Of a stretch of DNA of 64,000 nucleotides, positions 1-9,458 are shown in pieces. Made by a program: the position numbers and the translations under genes. Origin of the DNA: an uncultured Shewanella sp. Its GTDB lineage: Bacteria > Pseudomonadota > Gammaproteobacteria > Enterobacterales > Shewanellaceae. Location of the stretch: assembly GCA_947503555.1 (NCBI GenBank), contig CANNEE010000008.1, forward strand, positions 62,001 through 126,000. The letters run 5' to 3'. The notes under the pieces are model-generated. The model made no database searches. It was given only the letters and a program-made list of their open reading frames with translations, and had not been told where the DNA came from. Position 1 is the stretch's first letter, and each line of letters starts with the position of its first letter.

Positions 1-360
1 TATGCCAAGCGAGCGGAGCTCATTGCTCTGAGAGATCCCAAGAATGATGCTGATTATTATTATGCTTCGGGAAGCATAATATTCTTTCCCAGTATGCCCA
101 CTAGTGAGATTTATCCGGGGCTGTCCCATACTGAAACAAAAATAAATACTCAACTTAATCAAGCCCGTATCGCTCAAGATGAGACCCTGAGTGCGCTGCA
201 ACAATTGCTGTCTGAGGACCCCTTACATACTAAAACGGCTGGATGGAAATATACCAGCGATACTCTTGACCGCTTTGAAAAACTGAGTAGGCAATATAAG
301 ACGCAATTCAATGTGCGAATGGCCGAGCTTTCCGTTTTGCATATTCATGCGGAAAATTAA
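1..360 (+). CDS. C-terminal part of an unrecognised protein, cut by window edge
   Basis: The reading frame is open from the first base of the window to the TAA at 358-360, so this is the last 119 codons of a gene that begins upstream. The ATG at 94 lies inside that frame and need not be the start. The visible part is hydrophilic and probably helical, rich in Gln, Leu and Thr, with no membrane segment and no motif I recognise. It ends about 60 bases before a Fur-type box that serves the next gene, so it is probably a separate transcription unit. Function unknown. Confidence 0.5.
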   Translation, partial: YAKRAELIALRDPKNDADYYYASGSIIFFPSMPTSEIYPGLSHTETKINTQLNQARIAQDETLSALQQLLSEDPLHTKTAGWKYTSDTLDRFEKLSRQYKTQFNVRMAELSVLHIHAEN

Positions 361-416
361 TAATTATAGTCATTTCAAGTACTTATAACAAAATTAAAAC
401 AAATGTAAATTGCATG

Positions 417-431
417 TGATAATCATTCTCA
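417..431. promoter_or_regulatory. Fur box upstream of TonB receptor
   Basis: TGATAATCATTCTCA matches the 7-1-7 Fur consensus TGATAATnATTATCA at 13 of 14 defined positions. It ends 56 bases before the receptor start codon, where it could overlap the promoter. Iron-dependent repression of the receptor is inferred from this. Confidence 0.75.
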
Positions 432-487
432 TTTGCAAGGCTTGGCTATATACTCGCGCCAAGTTTTAGCATTATGAGAAATTTCTT

Positions 488-2794
488 GTGTCCTATCCGT
501 ATATTAAGCTGTTTTCTTTATCTTTTTTGGCCCTGTCAATTCAATCCCATGTCTATGCCGATACTCAAACTAAGGTAAGTGCCGAGGCTAAGCATGCCAG
601 TAATCAGGTGTTGGGTGACCCTAAGGTTGACGCGATCGAAGTGATCGAAGTGACTGGACGCGCATACCAGCGAGGCTTAAAACTCGCACCTCCCGGCGAA
701 GCTGTGATCAGCATGCAAGAAGTGGAAGAGCAGCAGTCGACTCAATTTGCCGAAATCGTGGATGAAATTCCTGGTGTTAGCATCGATGGTGGAACCCGAG
801 TTGGTGGTGAGCGCATCAATATATGGGGCTTTGGTGAGGAAGAAGATTTAAACCTGTACCTAGATAATGCACCGCTGGGTTTTGAACAATATCGCTATGG
901 CTCTTTCTTTATCGACCCAGATCTCATCAAACAGGTGGAAGTGATAAAAGGTGCCCATGATGTGCGCTCTGGTAATGGTGGTTTTGGTGGCTCTATGTAC
1001 GTGACCAGCAAGAGTGCCGAGGATTTTCTTGATGCTGGACAGAAGTTTGGTGCCCGTGTTAAAGCAGGTTATAGCGATAATGATGATGAAAAACGCACGC
1101 TAGTGAGTTTGTACGGTCAGTTTAATCGTCATATTTCCGGGATAATCAATTACACCTATCGTGATGCAAACGATACCACTCTAGGTAAGGGAGTTTGGGG
1201 GAGCAATCTGGCTGAGGAAGGTGAAGAACCAGAGTTTGATACTGGGGATGAAGCTAAGTTTCGTTACTCTGGTTATCGCCAAAATAGTTTACTGGCCAAA
1301 ATCGATTTTGATTACGGTGCCCACCTGTTGTCGATATCCATGACAGATTATACCGATGAAGGGCAAAAGCCTTGGGCGAATCGCCGAGGTCAGTTAGCCA
1401 CTATCAGTAATTATAATATCAAGAAGTATGGTGATTATGAGACGGCTCTCTATGCCACTACTGCAGCCAATACTTACGAAGATACCAATTACTCACTTAA
1501 TTACCGTTATACCCCAAATAACGATTGGATAGACACTCAACTGGTTGTATCGACCAGTGACAACAAGCGTCATTGGCGCCGTCCTGATATAGCTTGGGAA
1601 AAAATGTATGTATCGGTTGGTAACTTTGGTCATGAGTCATGGTTGGATTACAAGCGTACTTTTGCCGATGTTAACAATACAAGTGTTATCGGCGAACATA
1701 CATTAAGGCTTGGGTTGCAGTACCTTAGCTCCGATAGAGATTCCCTCGTTTACAATCAAACCTATGCAAAGAAAGAGGCTAAGAACTTTGGCACTTACAC
1801 GCCATATTATCAACCTAGTGGCAAACAGCAGACCTCTAGTGCCTATGGTGAGTTTGCCTACCGAGTCAACGAGCAGTTAACCCTTACGCCTTCGATTCGT
1901 TATGACTATATTCGCAGTGAAGGAGAGCAGAACCTTGCGCCAGATTATAATGATTTGAATGCTGGTCATGATTTTAGCGCTGTATCTCACTCAGGTTGGT
2001 CACCGCGTCTAGGGGTTGATTATGAGTTAAGCCAATACACAAACTTGTACTTTGATTACGCTTATAGCCTACAAGCACCTGTGATTGACGATATTTACAC
2101 TGTGCAATACGCCAGAGCCAGCAAGGCGATTATGACAAGTCGTGATCTAAAAGCTGAGCGAATACATGCCTATAAGTTGGGCATGACGCAAGTTAATGAT
2201 GATCTTTTTACTCAAGGCGATACATTGTCGAGCCAAATTACCCTGTTTTATAACAAGGTTGAAAATGATGTGGCTAAGCGCTCTGGTGAAAATGCGGTTG
2301 ATCAAGCACAAGGTTATAACACTAATCTAGCGGGCTACTATAACCAAGGTGTCGATCTGGTTGTGAACTATCGTTACCAAGATTTATTTGTAGATCTGGT
2401 CGCAGCCTATATCAAAGGCGAACATAATGGCAGCTTAAAGGACTCTACTGGTGAAGATGAGCCATTAGCGGATCTTGCACCGACCAATGTCAGTTTGAAA
2501 CTAGGTTATTACTTTACTCAAGATTTAATGGCAGCTTGGCGTGGTAAATGGTACGACAGTAAGTCCGAAGAGGATATGCCTTCTGCTTCTAGCTTTAGAA
2601 CTGACCAGCCAACCCATGCCTACATAGTGCAAGATTTTTACTTAGCCTATCTGCCTAAGTCAGGAGCTCTCGCCGATTGGGAAGCTTATTTGACGGTGAA
2701 AAATATCACCAACCAACATTATAAGCCTTACCTAGCCGACGGCGTGGCCAGTGCAGGTAGAGACATCCGTCTGAGTTTGGCATACAAGTTCTAA
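488..2794 (+). CDS. TonB-dependent outer-membrane receptor
   Basis: A 768-residue outer-membrane gated channel that would import an iron chelate or similar ligand using TonB energy. A signal peptide ends near residue 24 (VYA|DTQ). A TonB-box-like stretch (AIEVIEVTG) follows, then a plug domain at about residues 65-175 with the typical QVEVIKGAHDVRSGNGGFGG segment. The rest is beta-barrel with alternating aromatic residues, ending in the aromatic YKF that favours barrel insertion. The start is GTG; the nearby ATG at 474 is out of frame. The Fur box upstream points to iron starvation control. The ligand cannot be told from sequence; haem and siderophore are both possible. Confidence 0.88.
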   Translation: MSYPYIKLFSLSFLALSIQSHVYADTQTKVSAEAKHASNQVLGDPKVDAIEVIEVTGRAYQRGLKLAPPGEAVISMQEVEEQQSTQFAEIVDEIPGVSIDGGTRVGGERINIWGFGEEEDLNLYLDNAPLGFEQYRYGSFFIDPDLIKQVEVIKGAHDVRSGNGGFGGSMYVTSKSAEDFLDAGQKFGARVKAGYSDNDDEKRTLVSLYGQFNRHISGIINYTYRDANDTTLGKGVWGSNLAEEGEEPEFDTGDEAKFRYSGYRQNSLLAKIDFDYGAHLLSISMTDYTDEGQKPWANRRGQLATISNYNIKKYGDYETALYATTAANTYEDTNYSLNYRYTPNNDWIDTQLVVSTSDNKRHWRRPDIAWEKMYVSVGNFGHESWLDYKRTFADVNNTSVIGEHTLRLGLQYLSSDRDSLVYNQTYAKKEAKNFGTYTPYYQPSGKQQTSSAYGEFAYRVNEQLTLTPSIRYDYIRSEGEQNLAPDYNDLNAGHDFSAVSHSGWSPRLGVDYELSQYTNLYFDYAYSLQAPVIDDIYTVQYARASKAIMTSRDLKAERIHAYKLGMTQVNDDLFTQGDTLSSQITLFYNKVENDVAKRSGENAVDQAQGYNTNLAGYYNQGVDLVVNYRYQDLFVDLVAAYIKGEHNGSLKDSTGEDEPLADLAPTNVSLKLGYYFTQDLMAAWRGKWYDSKSEEDMPSASSFRTDQPTHAYIVQDFYLAYLPKSGALADWEAYLTVKNITNQHYKPYLADGVASAGRDIRLSLAYKF

Positions 2795-2812
2795 GGTCTT
2801 TTTCTCAAACTA

Positions 2813-2853
2813 GAGGCATGTAGCGTACTCATCCTACATGCCTCTTTTTTTTT
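2813..2853 (+). terminator. Rho-independent terminator after TonB receptor
   Basis: A perfect 11-bp stem (GAGGCATGTAG with CTACATGCCTC) and a 10-base loop are followed by nine T. It lies 19 bases after the receptor stop codon. Confidence 0.9.
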
Positions 2854-2993
2854 CCAGCTTTTGTTGTGAGCAAGAATTAGATTAAAGAAACTGGTCATTA
2901 TTTTGCGGCAATTAGCATACTTGTGAGCGTTAACTCGGTACAATGCCGCCACTTGATATTGGCATGAATAGGTCTTGGCCTTGAGAGAGTATT

Positions 2994-4406
2994 GTGACTG
3001 AAACAGCGGCAAGTTGGCGAGAGCTACTCAGTGGACGAAATGCAGTTTGGGCAATGGCGCTCTCTGTCGGTATCACACTTCATGCGATAAATACTTATCT
3101 GTCTGCCACCATTTTGCCGACAGCGGTCAAAGAGATAGGCGGGATAGAGCTTTATGCTTGGAATACCACACTATTTATTGTCACTGCGATTTTTGGCGCC
3201 GCTTGGGCGGGGCAGTTATTGAGCCAAAGAGGTGCTAAGTTTGCCTATGGTGTCGCCGCTTGTTTTATGTTCCTTGGAAGTGGTGTCGCCTTTATCTCTC
3301 CCTCTATGCCTGTGATGTTGCTTGGCCGTGCGCTGCAAGGTTTAGGGGGCGGCCTGCTTATGGCCCTGGCCTATGCCATGGTGCCGCAACTTTATCGTCA
3401 AGCTCTGTGGTCAAGAGCCATGGCGCTACTGTCGGGCATGTGGGGTGTCGCCACGCTACTTGGACCTGCAATTGGTGGCATATTTGCCGAGCTCGGGCTC
3501 TGGCGTGAAGCTTTTGGTGTGGTATTACCCATCACTTTGCTTTATGGCTTGTTCACTATTAGCGTACTGCCTAATAAGCAAGATGCGAGTCAGGCTCAGC
3601 CGTTAGCTTGGATACAGATAAGCTGTTTAACCTTAGCCGTGTTACTGCTGTCATTTGTCAGTCTGTTAGAGCAAACCCTTTGGCACCTGTTAGGTTCGCT
3701 TGTCGCCATAGGGCTGTTTGCTTTTATGGTGAAACAAGATAGGCAGGGCAGAGTCAGGTTGATGCCGGCGGGTAGCTTTAAGCTGGGCACGCCTATCAAT
3801 CTTATTTTACTCACCATGGCCATGCTCATTTTTGTGGTGACCTTGGAAGCTTTCTTACCTTTCTTTTTACAGTCCTTACATGGGATGACACCTTTTTATG
3901 CCGGTATGATGGCTGCCGTGATGGCCGCAGGCTGGGCTTTGTCTGAGCTTTATAGTGCGAAGTGGTCGGGCAAACGTGCGCTTAAGGCGATTGCAGCAGG
4001 CCCAGTTGCCGTATTACTGGGTATGGTGTTACTGACCTTTTATCTACCTCAAGTGTCAGATGCCGAGTCGGCCTCAACCGTTGTGATTAGTATTATTCTG
4101 GGCGTGTCTCTTGCGCTAATTGGTTTTGGTATCGGCTTAGGTTGGCCTCACTTGTCGGCTCAAGTCTTTATGAGTGTAAAGCAAGATGAACAAGATATGG
4201 CGGCATCGGCCATGACTTCACTGCAGATGTTTGCTGGCGCAGTGGCTGCAGCCTTGTTTGGTTTGATTGCAAACATTCAGGGTATGGCAATGAGTATTGA
4301 AGGCACGGCTAACTCTGGTTTGGGCATACTCTTAGCCACAATGCTCGCTGCGATACTAGCGGCAGTTTCGGCAGCCAAATTAGCAAAAGGCTTAGGGAAC
4401 GTTTGA
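2994..4406 (+). CDS. MFS drug/siderophore exporter, DHA2-like
   Basis: A 470-residue inner-membrane transporter of the major facilitator superfamily, likely a proton antiporter. It has about 14 hydrophobic segments. The helix-2/3 loop has the A-like motif region followed by GRALQGLGGGLLMALAYAMVP, and motif C (GVATLLGPAIGG) marks the drug-antiporter branch. The start is GTG with the purine-rich GAGAGAG just upstream. It sits behind a Fur-controlled receptor but after a strong terminator, so it has its own promoter. Substrate unknown; a role in siderophore export is only a guess from the neighbour. Confidence 0.82.
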   Translation: MTETAASWRELLSGRNAVWAMALSVGITLHAINTYLSATILPTAVKEIGGIELYAWNTTLFIVTAIFGAAWAGQLLSQRGAKFAYGVAACFMFLGSGVAFISPSMPVMLLGRALQGLGGGLLMALAYAMVPQLYRQALWSRAMALLSGMWGVATLLGPAIGGIFAELGLWREAFGVVLPITLLYGLFTISVLPNKQDASQAQPLAWIQISCLTLAVLLLSFVSLLEQTLWHLLGSLVAIGLFAFMVKQDRQGRVRLMPAGSFKLGTPINLILLTMAMLIFVVTLEAFLPFFLQSLHGMTPFYAGMMAAVMAAGWALSELYSAKWSGKRALKAIAAGPVAVLLGMVLLTFYLPQVSDAESASTVVISIILGVSLALIGFGIGLGWPHLSAQVFMSVKQDEQDMAASAMTSLQMFAGAVAAALFGLIANIQGMAMSIEGTANSGLGILLATMLAAILAAVSAAKLAKGLGNV

Positions 4407-4440
4407 TTGTAACTTAAGTATGATAAGTGGACTCATAATG

Positions 4441-4496
4441 TCGCTATTGCTGAGCCCTAACTCTATTTAGGGTATTGCGGGAATAGCGATATTTTT
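4441..4496. repeat. Nested inverted repeat, terminator-like
   Basis: An outer 8-bp stem (TCGCTATT at 4441-4448 with AATAGCGA at 4482-4489) encloses an inner 6-bp stem (CCCTAA at 4455-4460 with TTAGGG at 4467-4472). ATTTTT follows. It lies 35 bases after the MFS stop codon, so it may end that transcript. The branched fold is unlike the simple terminators elsewhere in the window. Confidence 0.5.
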
Positions 4497-4553
4497 AGTA
4501 GGCATAAAGCCTTGATAATTTAGTGATAAAAACATTAATAAGGATAGTTAATT

Positions 4554-5231
4554 GTGAGCTTACAAACCCTCCAGCCAATGGACTACCATAGTTATTTCAT
4601 GTCGAAAAGCCTGCCTGAATTAAGCGTAGATGAACTGGTGTTTATTCACCTGCGTTATCAAGATAGTTATCGACGATTACAGGATGTGGAAGTGGCAAGT
4701 TGCTTAACTGGACTTATCGATACCCTGTCAGCAAGTTTTAATAATGTTCGAACTAAACAATATGTTCCGTTAATGACGGCATTTGCCATTTTAGACCAAA
4801 TAGGCACACTATACTCTGATGCAACTAATCCTAATCAGGCGCAAAATGGTATTAAGCGCGCCTTGTTAAGCTTTACTCAATTTCCGCCCGCCTATATTGA
4901 TGATCTAGTTACATTGCGCCACGGGCTTTTTCATGATGGCTCCTTACTGAGTCGCAACACTAATACTGGTACCGATGTTTTGTTTAGAATGGTGAAAAAC
5001 TCAGGGAAGGTGTTGACCCCTCCTAAGATAACTTGGGATGGTATTTATCGTGATCAGATGGAAGATTATGTCACCCGTATCGACCTGAAAGAGTTACAGG
5101 ACTTGATACATCAAGTGTTAGCTACTTGCAAGACAAAATGGAAAGCTGGCCAGCTAAGGTGCAGCATTAGTGACCCAAAAGAGTTCTACTATAAATTCTT
5201 ATTTACTATCTCAAGAGTTCCGCAAAACTGA
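4554..5231 (+). CDS. Unknown protein with HEPN-like R-x4-H motif
   Basis: A 225-residue soluble, mostly helical protein that I cannot place in a named family. Residues 122-127 read R-H-G-L-F-H, preceded by a helix (PAYIDDLVTL). This fits the R-x4-6-H signature of HEPN ribonuclease or nucleic-acid-binding domains, where a polar residue follows the Arg. The start is GTG with AAGGA about 10 bases upstream. No nucleotidyltransferase or antitoxin gene lies beside it, so a toxin role is not supported by context. The gene stands alone between a structured repeat and a terminator. Confidence 0.5.
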   Translation: MSLQTLQPMDYHSYFMSKSLPELSVDELVFIHLRYQDSYRRLQDVEVASCLTGLIDTLSASFNNVRTKQYVPLMTAFAILDQIGTLYSDATNPNQAQNGIKRALLSFTQFPPAYIDDLVTLRHGLFHDGSLLSRNTNTGTDVLFRMVKNSGKVLTPPKITWDGIYRDQMEDYVTRIDLKELQDLIHQVLATCKTKWKAGQLRCSISDPKEFYYKFLFTISRVPQN

Positions 5232-5340
5232 ATTAAGATTTGATAAGGCCATCTTAGGAATGTTGGAAAGACTGGAATAGAAGAGTGAGGTAGCTTATTT
5301 TATTGCCAGCAAAGCGAGTTATGGCTGTTAACATCACAAA

Positions 5341-5368
5341 AATGCCAGTCGATGACTGGCATTTTTTT
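5341..5368. terminator. Bidirectional terminator
   Basis: A perfect 10-bp stem (AATGCCAGTC with GACTGGCATT) has a 3-base loop, with A-rich sequence on the left and a T-run on the right. It separates the convergent HEPN-like gene and ggt and can end both. Confidence 0.9.
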
Positions 5369-5379
5369 GATTAGTTGTT

Positions 5380-7131
5380 TTAGTAACCTAGGGTTTCACT
5401 TCCAGCGCGTCTTGGATCTGAGGCGCCCTCTAATCCATCGTCTGTCAGAATAATGGTTTGTGTGCTACCCATAGCTCGCTTGATGGTGACATTGTGGCCC
5501 TTAGCTTCTAGCAGGTTAATCGTATCTTTGTTTAAGCTGCGCTCGATACGTAGCTCATCGGGTAACCACTGGTGATGAATACGAGAGGCTTGAGACGCTT
5601 CTGCGGCATTAAGCTTATGATCGATAACGTTCATAATGATCTGCATTGTGGTGGTGATAATACGGCTACCACCAGGGCTACCGGTAACGATATAAGGTTT
5701 GCCATCCTTCATTACCATAGTCGGTGTCATCGAGCTTAAAGGACGTTTTCTTGGCTCAACGGCGTTGGCCTCACCGCCAATTAAGCCAAAGCCATTGGGT
5801 GTACCTGGCTTAGCGGAGAAGTCATCCATCTCATTATTAAGCAATATACCTGTGCCTTTAGCGACCAGTCCTGAGCCATAACTAAAGTTAAGGGTGTAGG
5901 TGTTAGAGACCGCATTGCCCCACTTGTCGACCACTGAGTAGTGGGTGGTTTGATTACTCTCATAAGGAGCAATATTGGCAGGCTTGATGTCGCGGCTAGG
6001 GGTGACTTTATTCAGGCTAATCTTATTTGCGATATCTTTTGCATAGGCTTTGCTGGTCAAGGCTTCAACAGGGACGGTATAAAAGTCAGGATCCCCTAAA
6101 TACTCACTTCTATCGGCATAGGCACGCTTCATGGTTTCTGCCATTAAGTGAATAGTGTTAGCTGTGTTGTGACCATATTTATCGATAGGGAACTGCTCTA
6201 GCACATTGAGCATTTGAATCACATGGACGCCGCCCGATGAGGGTGGTGGCATAGAAACCACTTGATAGCCTCGATATTCGCCCGTAACAGGTTGGCGTTC
6301 CACCGCTTTATAGGCTTTGAGATCGGCTAAGGTCATGATGCCGCCAGCATCTTTAACCGAAGCGACAATTTTTTGAGCGGTTTCCCCTTGATAAAAGCCT
6401 TTGCTGCCATGCTTGGCAATCAGGCTTAGAGAGTGGGCAAGCTCTGGCTGCTTAAGGGTGTCACCAACCTGATAGTTACTGCCATCGGCTTTGTAAAAGA
6501 TCTCGGCAGTACTTGGCCATTGGGAGAGCCTACGTTTAAGCCCTGCTAATGAGCGGGCTAAATCTGAGGTGACGCTAATGCCATCTTTAGCTTGACTGAT
6601 CGCGGCCCGGGTCACTTGCTCCATGGTCATGGTGCCATATTTCTTTAGCGCCAGCTCCATCCCCATTACCGTGCCTGGAACGCCTACCGCTAAGCCATGC
6701 TCACGGCTTAACTTGCTAACTGGATTGCCGTTTTCATCGAGAAAAATATCCTTGTGAGCCTTGGCTGGGGCCATCTCTCGGTAATCGATAGCTATGGTCT
6801 TATTTTCTTTTTCAAGGTGAACTAGCATAAAGCCGCCACCGCCTAGGTTACCTGCTCGCGGTAAGGTCACAGCTAGGCTAAAACCGACGGCCACCGCTGC
6901 ATCGACCGCATTGCCTCCTTGTTTGAGGATCTCAACGCCTGCGCGAGTCGCCAAGGCTTCTTGGCTAGATACCATGCCATGCTTGGCCCAAATTGGTTGC
7001 GCCGTGGCGGTTTGGGCATAAATCGAGGTTTCTTTGGCTTCAACAATGACGGGTGTTGAGGCAAAAACAAAGGCTAAGCTAGATGAAAGGGTAAATATAC
7101 CGGCTTTCATGGTAGATTTTACAATCGACAT
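5380..7131 (-). CDS. ggt: Gamma-glutamyltransferase (exported)
   Basis: Hydrolyses or transfers the gamma-glutamyl group of glutathione and related compounds in the periplasm. A signal peptide covers about residues 1-31. The precursor self-cleaves at a Thr that becomes the small-subunit N-terminus and nucleophile; here it is Thr395 in NQTTHYSVVD. The oxyanion/substrate segment GSPGGSRI and the loop region ILLNNEMDDFS are both present. Length (583 residues) is normal for the family. I prefer ATG 7131 to the TTG six bases upstream. It is monocistronic, with a terminator at its 3' end. Confidence 0.95.
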   Translation of the reverse strand: MSIVKSTMKAGIFTLSSSLAFVFASTPVIVEAKETSIYAQTATAQPIWAKHGMVSSQEALATRAGVEILKQGGNAVDAAVAVGFSLAVTLPRAGNLGGGGFMLVHLEKENKTIAIDYREMAPAKAHKDIFLDENGNPVSKLSREHGLAVGVPGTVMGMELALKKYGTMTMEQVTRAAISQAKDGISVTSDLARSLAGLKRRLSQWPSTAEIFYKADGSNYQVGDTLKQPELAHSLSLIAKHGSKGFYQGETAQKIVASVKDAGGIMTLADLKAYKAVERQPVTGEYRGYQVVSMPPPSSGGVHVIQMLNVLEQFPIDKYGHNTANTIHLMAETMKRAYADRSEYLGDPDFYTVPVEALTSKAYAKDIANKISLNKVTPSRDIKPANIAPYESNQTTHYSVVDKWGNAVSNTYTLNFSYGSGLVAKGTGILLNNEMDDFSAKPGTPNGFGLIGGEANAVEPRKRPLSSMTPTMVMKDGKPYIVTGSPGGSRIITTTMQIIMNVIDHKLNAAEASQASRIHHQWLPDELRIERSLNKDTINLLEAKGHNVTIKRAMGSTQTIILTDDGLEGASDPRRAGSETLGY

Positions 7132-7386
7132 AAACAATATAGTCTCAATATAGTGTCACTTTGCGGCTGAGAAGGGCCTGTTGCGATAGAAAAGCTTAGG
7201 GCGCGTAATAGGGCAAAGTGTGGGATCATTATTGTGATGCAATGTGCCGTGAATTAGCATTAAATGCAAGTGCTAGCGGTTGATTTATAAACGATAACCC
7301 TAAGCTACTAAGATGAAAATAATCTATCTAATGGGTAAAGTGGTCACTTGAGTAGGATGAATGATTAGGGGAGAGAAACTCACATT

Positions 7387-8547
7387 ATGCAGTTATCGAT
7401 TTTATCATCACTCTCTGAGGTTAGCGCTGATGATTGGGATAGCCTGTTTGGCGATAACCCTTTTACTCGCCATAGTTACCTTTGGGCGCTAGAGGCGTCT
7501 GGCTGTGTCTGTGTTAAAACGGGTTGGCGACCTATGCATATACTGCTTAATGATTCAGGCACCTTGCTAGCGGCCATGCCACTGTATTTGAAATACCATA
7601 GCTATGGCGAGTATGTGTTTGACTGGGCTTGGGCCGAAGCCTATGAGCGTAATGGGGTTGAGTATTATCCTAAGCTGCTCAATGCTGTGCCTTTTACGCC
7701 AGTATCTGGTTATCGAATTGGCTTAGCTCAGTCCCTGAGCCCGCAGGCTCGAAGCGAAATAATGCAAGCAATTGGTGAGCAGCTCGATAACATACTCACT
7801 GAGCATCAGTTATCCAGCTGGCACAGTCTCTTTTTGCCATTAGCGCAACAGCAGCAGTTAACCATGAATAGCAGGCTTAAACGTTTAGGCGTGCAATATC
7901 ACTGGCAAAACCGTGATTACTCATCCTTCGATGACTTTTTACAAACCATGACGTCGAGGCGGCGTAAATCGATTCGTAAAGAGAGGGCGCCTTTTAAGCA
8001 GAATATTAGCTTTCGCGAAATAGCTGGTGAGCGCATCAATTACCTTGAGTTGGCCGATTTTCTTGCCTGTTATCAGACGACCTATGCTAAACGCTCAGGT
8101 CATAAAGGTTATCTTAACTTTGATTTTTTCAAGCGAGTCATTCGTGCTCAACCAGAGCAGGTGGTACTTATTCGCGCAGAGCAGCTGCAAGAAGATGGCG
8201 AAGTCACCCTGCTGGCATCGGCGTTATTTTTCAAAACAGCAACCCATCTATATGGTCGTTATTGGGGCGCGCTGCAACCCCTTGATGGGCTGCATTTTGA
8301 GCTCTGTTATTACCGAGGCATAGATTATTGTATTCGCTATGGGCTAAGGACGTTTGATGCTGGTGCTCAAGGCGAGCATAAGTTGCTGCGGGGCTTTGAG
8401 CCTGTTGAGACCTTCTCAAGTCATCAGATTGCCCATCGGGGCTTTTATGAGGCGATTGAAGATTTTACCGAGCGAGAGGCCTCAGATATGCAAGAGTATA
8501 TTGCGCAGGCCAAACAAGCTCTGCCTTATAAACAGAGCGATGATTGA
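7387..8547 (+). CDS. FemAB-like N-acyltransferase (COG3146/DUF482)
   Basis: A 386-residue cytoplasmic protein of the GNAT/FemAB-related family once called DUF482. Conserved marks are the N-terminal NPFTRHSYLWALEASGC stretch, the MTSRRRKSIRKER segment near the middle, and FDAGAQGEHKLLRGFEP near the C-terminus. Family members are predicted acyltransferases; the substrate is not known. A GGGGAGAG ribosome site lies upstream of the ATG. The gene stands alone, divergent from ggt and convergent with a LysE-type exporter. Confidence 0.85.
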   Translation: MQLSILSSLSEVSADDWDSLFGDNPFTRHSYLWALEASGCVCVKTGWRPMHILLNDSGTLLAAMPLYLKYHSYGEYVFDWAWAEAYERNGVEYYPKLLNAVPFTPVSGYRIGLAQSLSPQARSEIMQAIGEQLDNILTEHQLSSWHSLFLPLAQQQQLTMNSRLKRLGVQYHWQNRDYSSFDDFLQTMTSRRRKSIRKERAPFKQNISFREIAGERINYLELADFLACYQTTYAKRSGHKGYLNFDFFKRVIRAQPEQVVLIRAEQLQEDGEVTLLASALFFKTATHLYGRYWGALQPLDGLHFELCYYRGIDYCIRYGLRTFDAGAQGEHKLLRGFEPVETFSSHQIAHRGFYEAIEDFTEREASDMQEYIAQAKQALPYKQSDD

Positions 8548-8603
8548 GCCGTGCTTGATTTATTCAGCGTATTCATTAGTCGTCTTCGTCAACCGTCAAA
8601 TGG

Positions 8604-9221
8604 CTAACCTGTCGCCAGCCAGATCCCAACGCCAACCATCAGGCTACCTGCGATGCGGTTCATCCATTTGATATTGTCTCCTGAATTGAGAAATAGTCTC
8701 AGACTGCTGCCACCGCTGGCGTAGGCCAGCATGCTGACAAACTCAGTACACATGATGATGCCGATAAGAATGGAAAATTGCGGTGCTAGTGGGCGATTGA
8801 TATCGATAAAGGGCGGCAGCAGGGAGATCATAAAGGCCCAGCCTTTAGGGTTAGCAATGGCGGTAATAAAGCCCTGTGAAGCCAGAGCCATAGGCGTTGT
8901 TGAGATAGGCTCGCCGTCTAACTTGGCCATTTTACCTTTAGCTCGCCACATCTGAATACCGATATAAGCCAAATACGCACCGCCTAGATACTTAAGAGCC
9001 AGAAATATCATAGGGTATTTGAGCATCACGCTGGCAACGCCCATGACAGCGGCAATGGCGACTAAAGCCACCCCTAATAGTTCGCCTAACATCATCCACA
9101 GAGTGCGGCGCACACCGATACTCATGCCTAAGGTCATTGCCAATGTCATACACATACCTGGAGTAATAGAGACAAAGAAGAAGGTGGGGAGGAAGACAGC
9201 AAACAGAGTGTAGTCAGACAT
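8604..9221 (-). CDS. LysE/RhtB family amino-acid exporter
   Basis: A 205-residue inner-membrane protein with about six helices. The N-terminal TPGMCMTLAMTLGMSIG matches the conserved GPGP-type region of LysE/RhtB exporters (here TPGM), and NPKGWAFMISLLPPFID matches the conserved segment in the middle helices. Members export amino acids or their analogues; the substrate here is unknown. There is no strong ribosome site before the ATG. Confidence 0.85.
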   Translation of the reverse strand: MSDYTLFAVFLPTFFFVSITPGMCMTLAMTLGMSIGVRRTLWMMLGELLGVALVAIAAVMGVASVMLKYPMIFLALKYLGGAYLAYIGIQMWRAKGKMAKLDGEPISTTPMALASQGFITAIANPKGWAFMISLLPPFIDINRPLAPQFSILIGIIMCTEFVSMLAYASGGSSLRLFLNSGDNIKWMNRIAGSLMVGVGIWLATG

Positions 9222-9378
9222 GGCGTTTCAGTTTTATGCAAAAGAGATGGCATTCTACGCGATATTATTCAAAAGTTTAAATCGTTGATTGTCGGTATGG
9301 TTGAGAATCAAACTAGCAGAAACTTGACTATACCTAAGAAAGTGAAATGGAAATTTTGTTGAGTGAAAAGGAGTTCAC

Positions 9379-9426
9379 ATGGCAACCACTATTCGTTTTC
9401 TATTTATGTTGCTACTGGCACCTTGA
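9379..9426 (+). CDS. Possible 15-residue hydrophobic micropeptide
   Basis: ATG to TGA encodes MATTIRFLFMLLLAP, one short hydrophobic helix after a single Arg. An AAGGAG sequence sits 5 bases before the ATG, better than the sites of several real genes here, and a strong terminator follows 32 bases after the stop. Together these look like a tiny transcription unit. It could instead be a leader peptide or an sRNA. No larger gene follows on this strand before the convergent hppD. Chance is not excluded for so short a frame. Confidence 0.35.
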   Translation: MATTIRFLFMLLLAP

Positions 9427-9458
9427 ACTTCAAGATATGAGCAATATGTCGGTGATAT

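Noticed and set aside
2791-3012. Open frame on the reverse strand between the TonB receptor and the MFS gene
   Set aside because: It lies across the terminator and the MFS start, has no ribosome site and shows no protein-like pattern.
4554-5231. Toxin-antitoxin reading of the HEPN-like gene
   Set aside because: No adjacent nucleotidyltransferase or small antitoxin gene is present on either side.
5699-5972. Open frames on both strands inside ggt
   Set aside because: They overlap a well-supported gene in other frames and have no ribosome sites or recognisable features.
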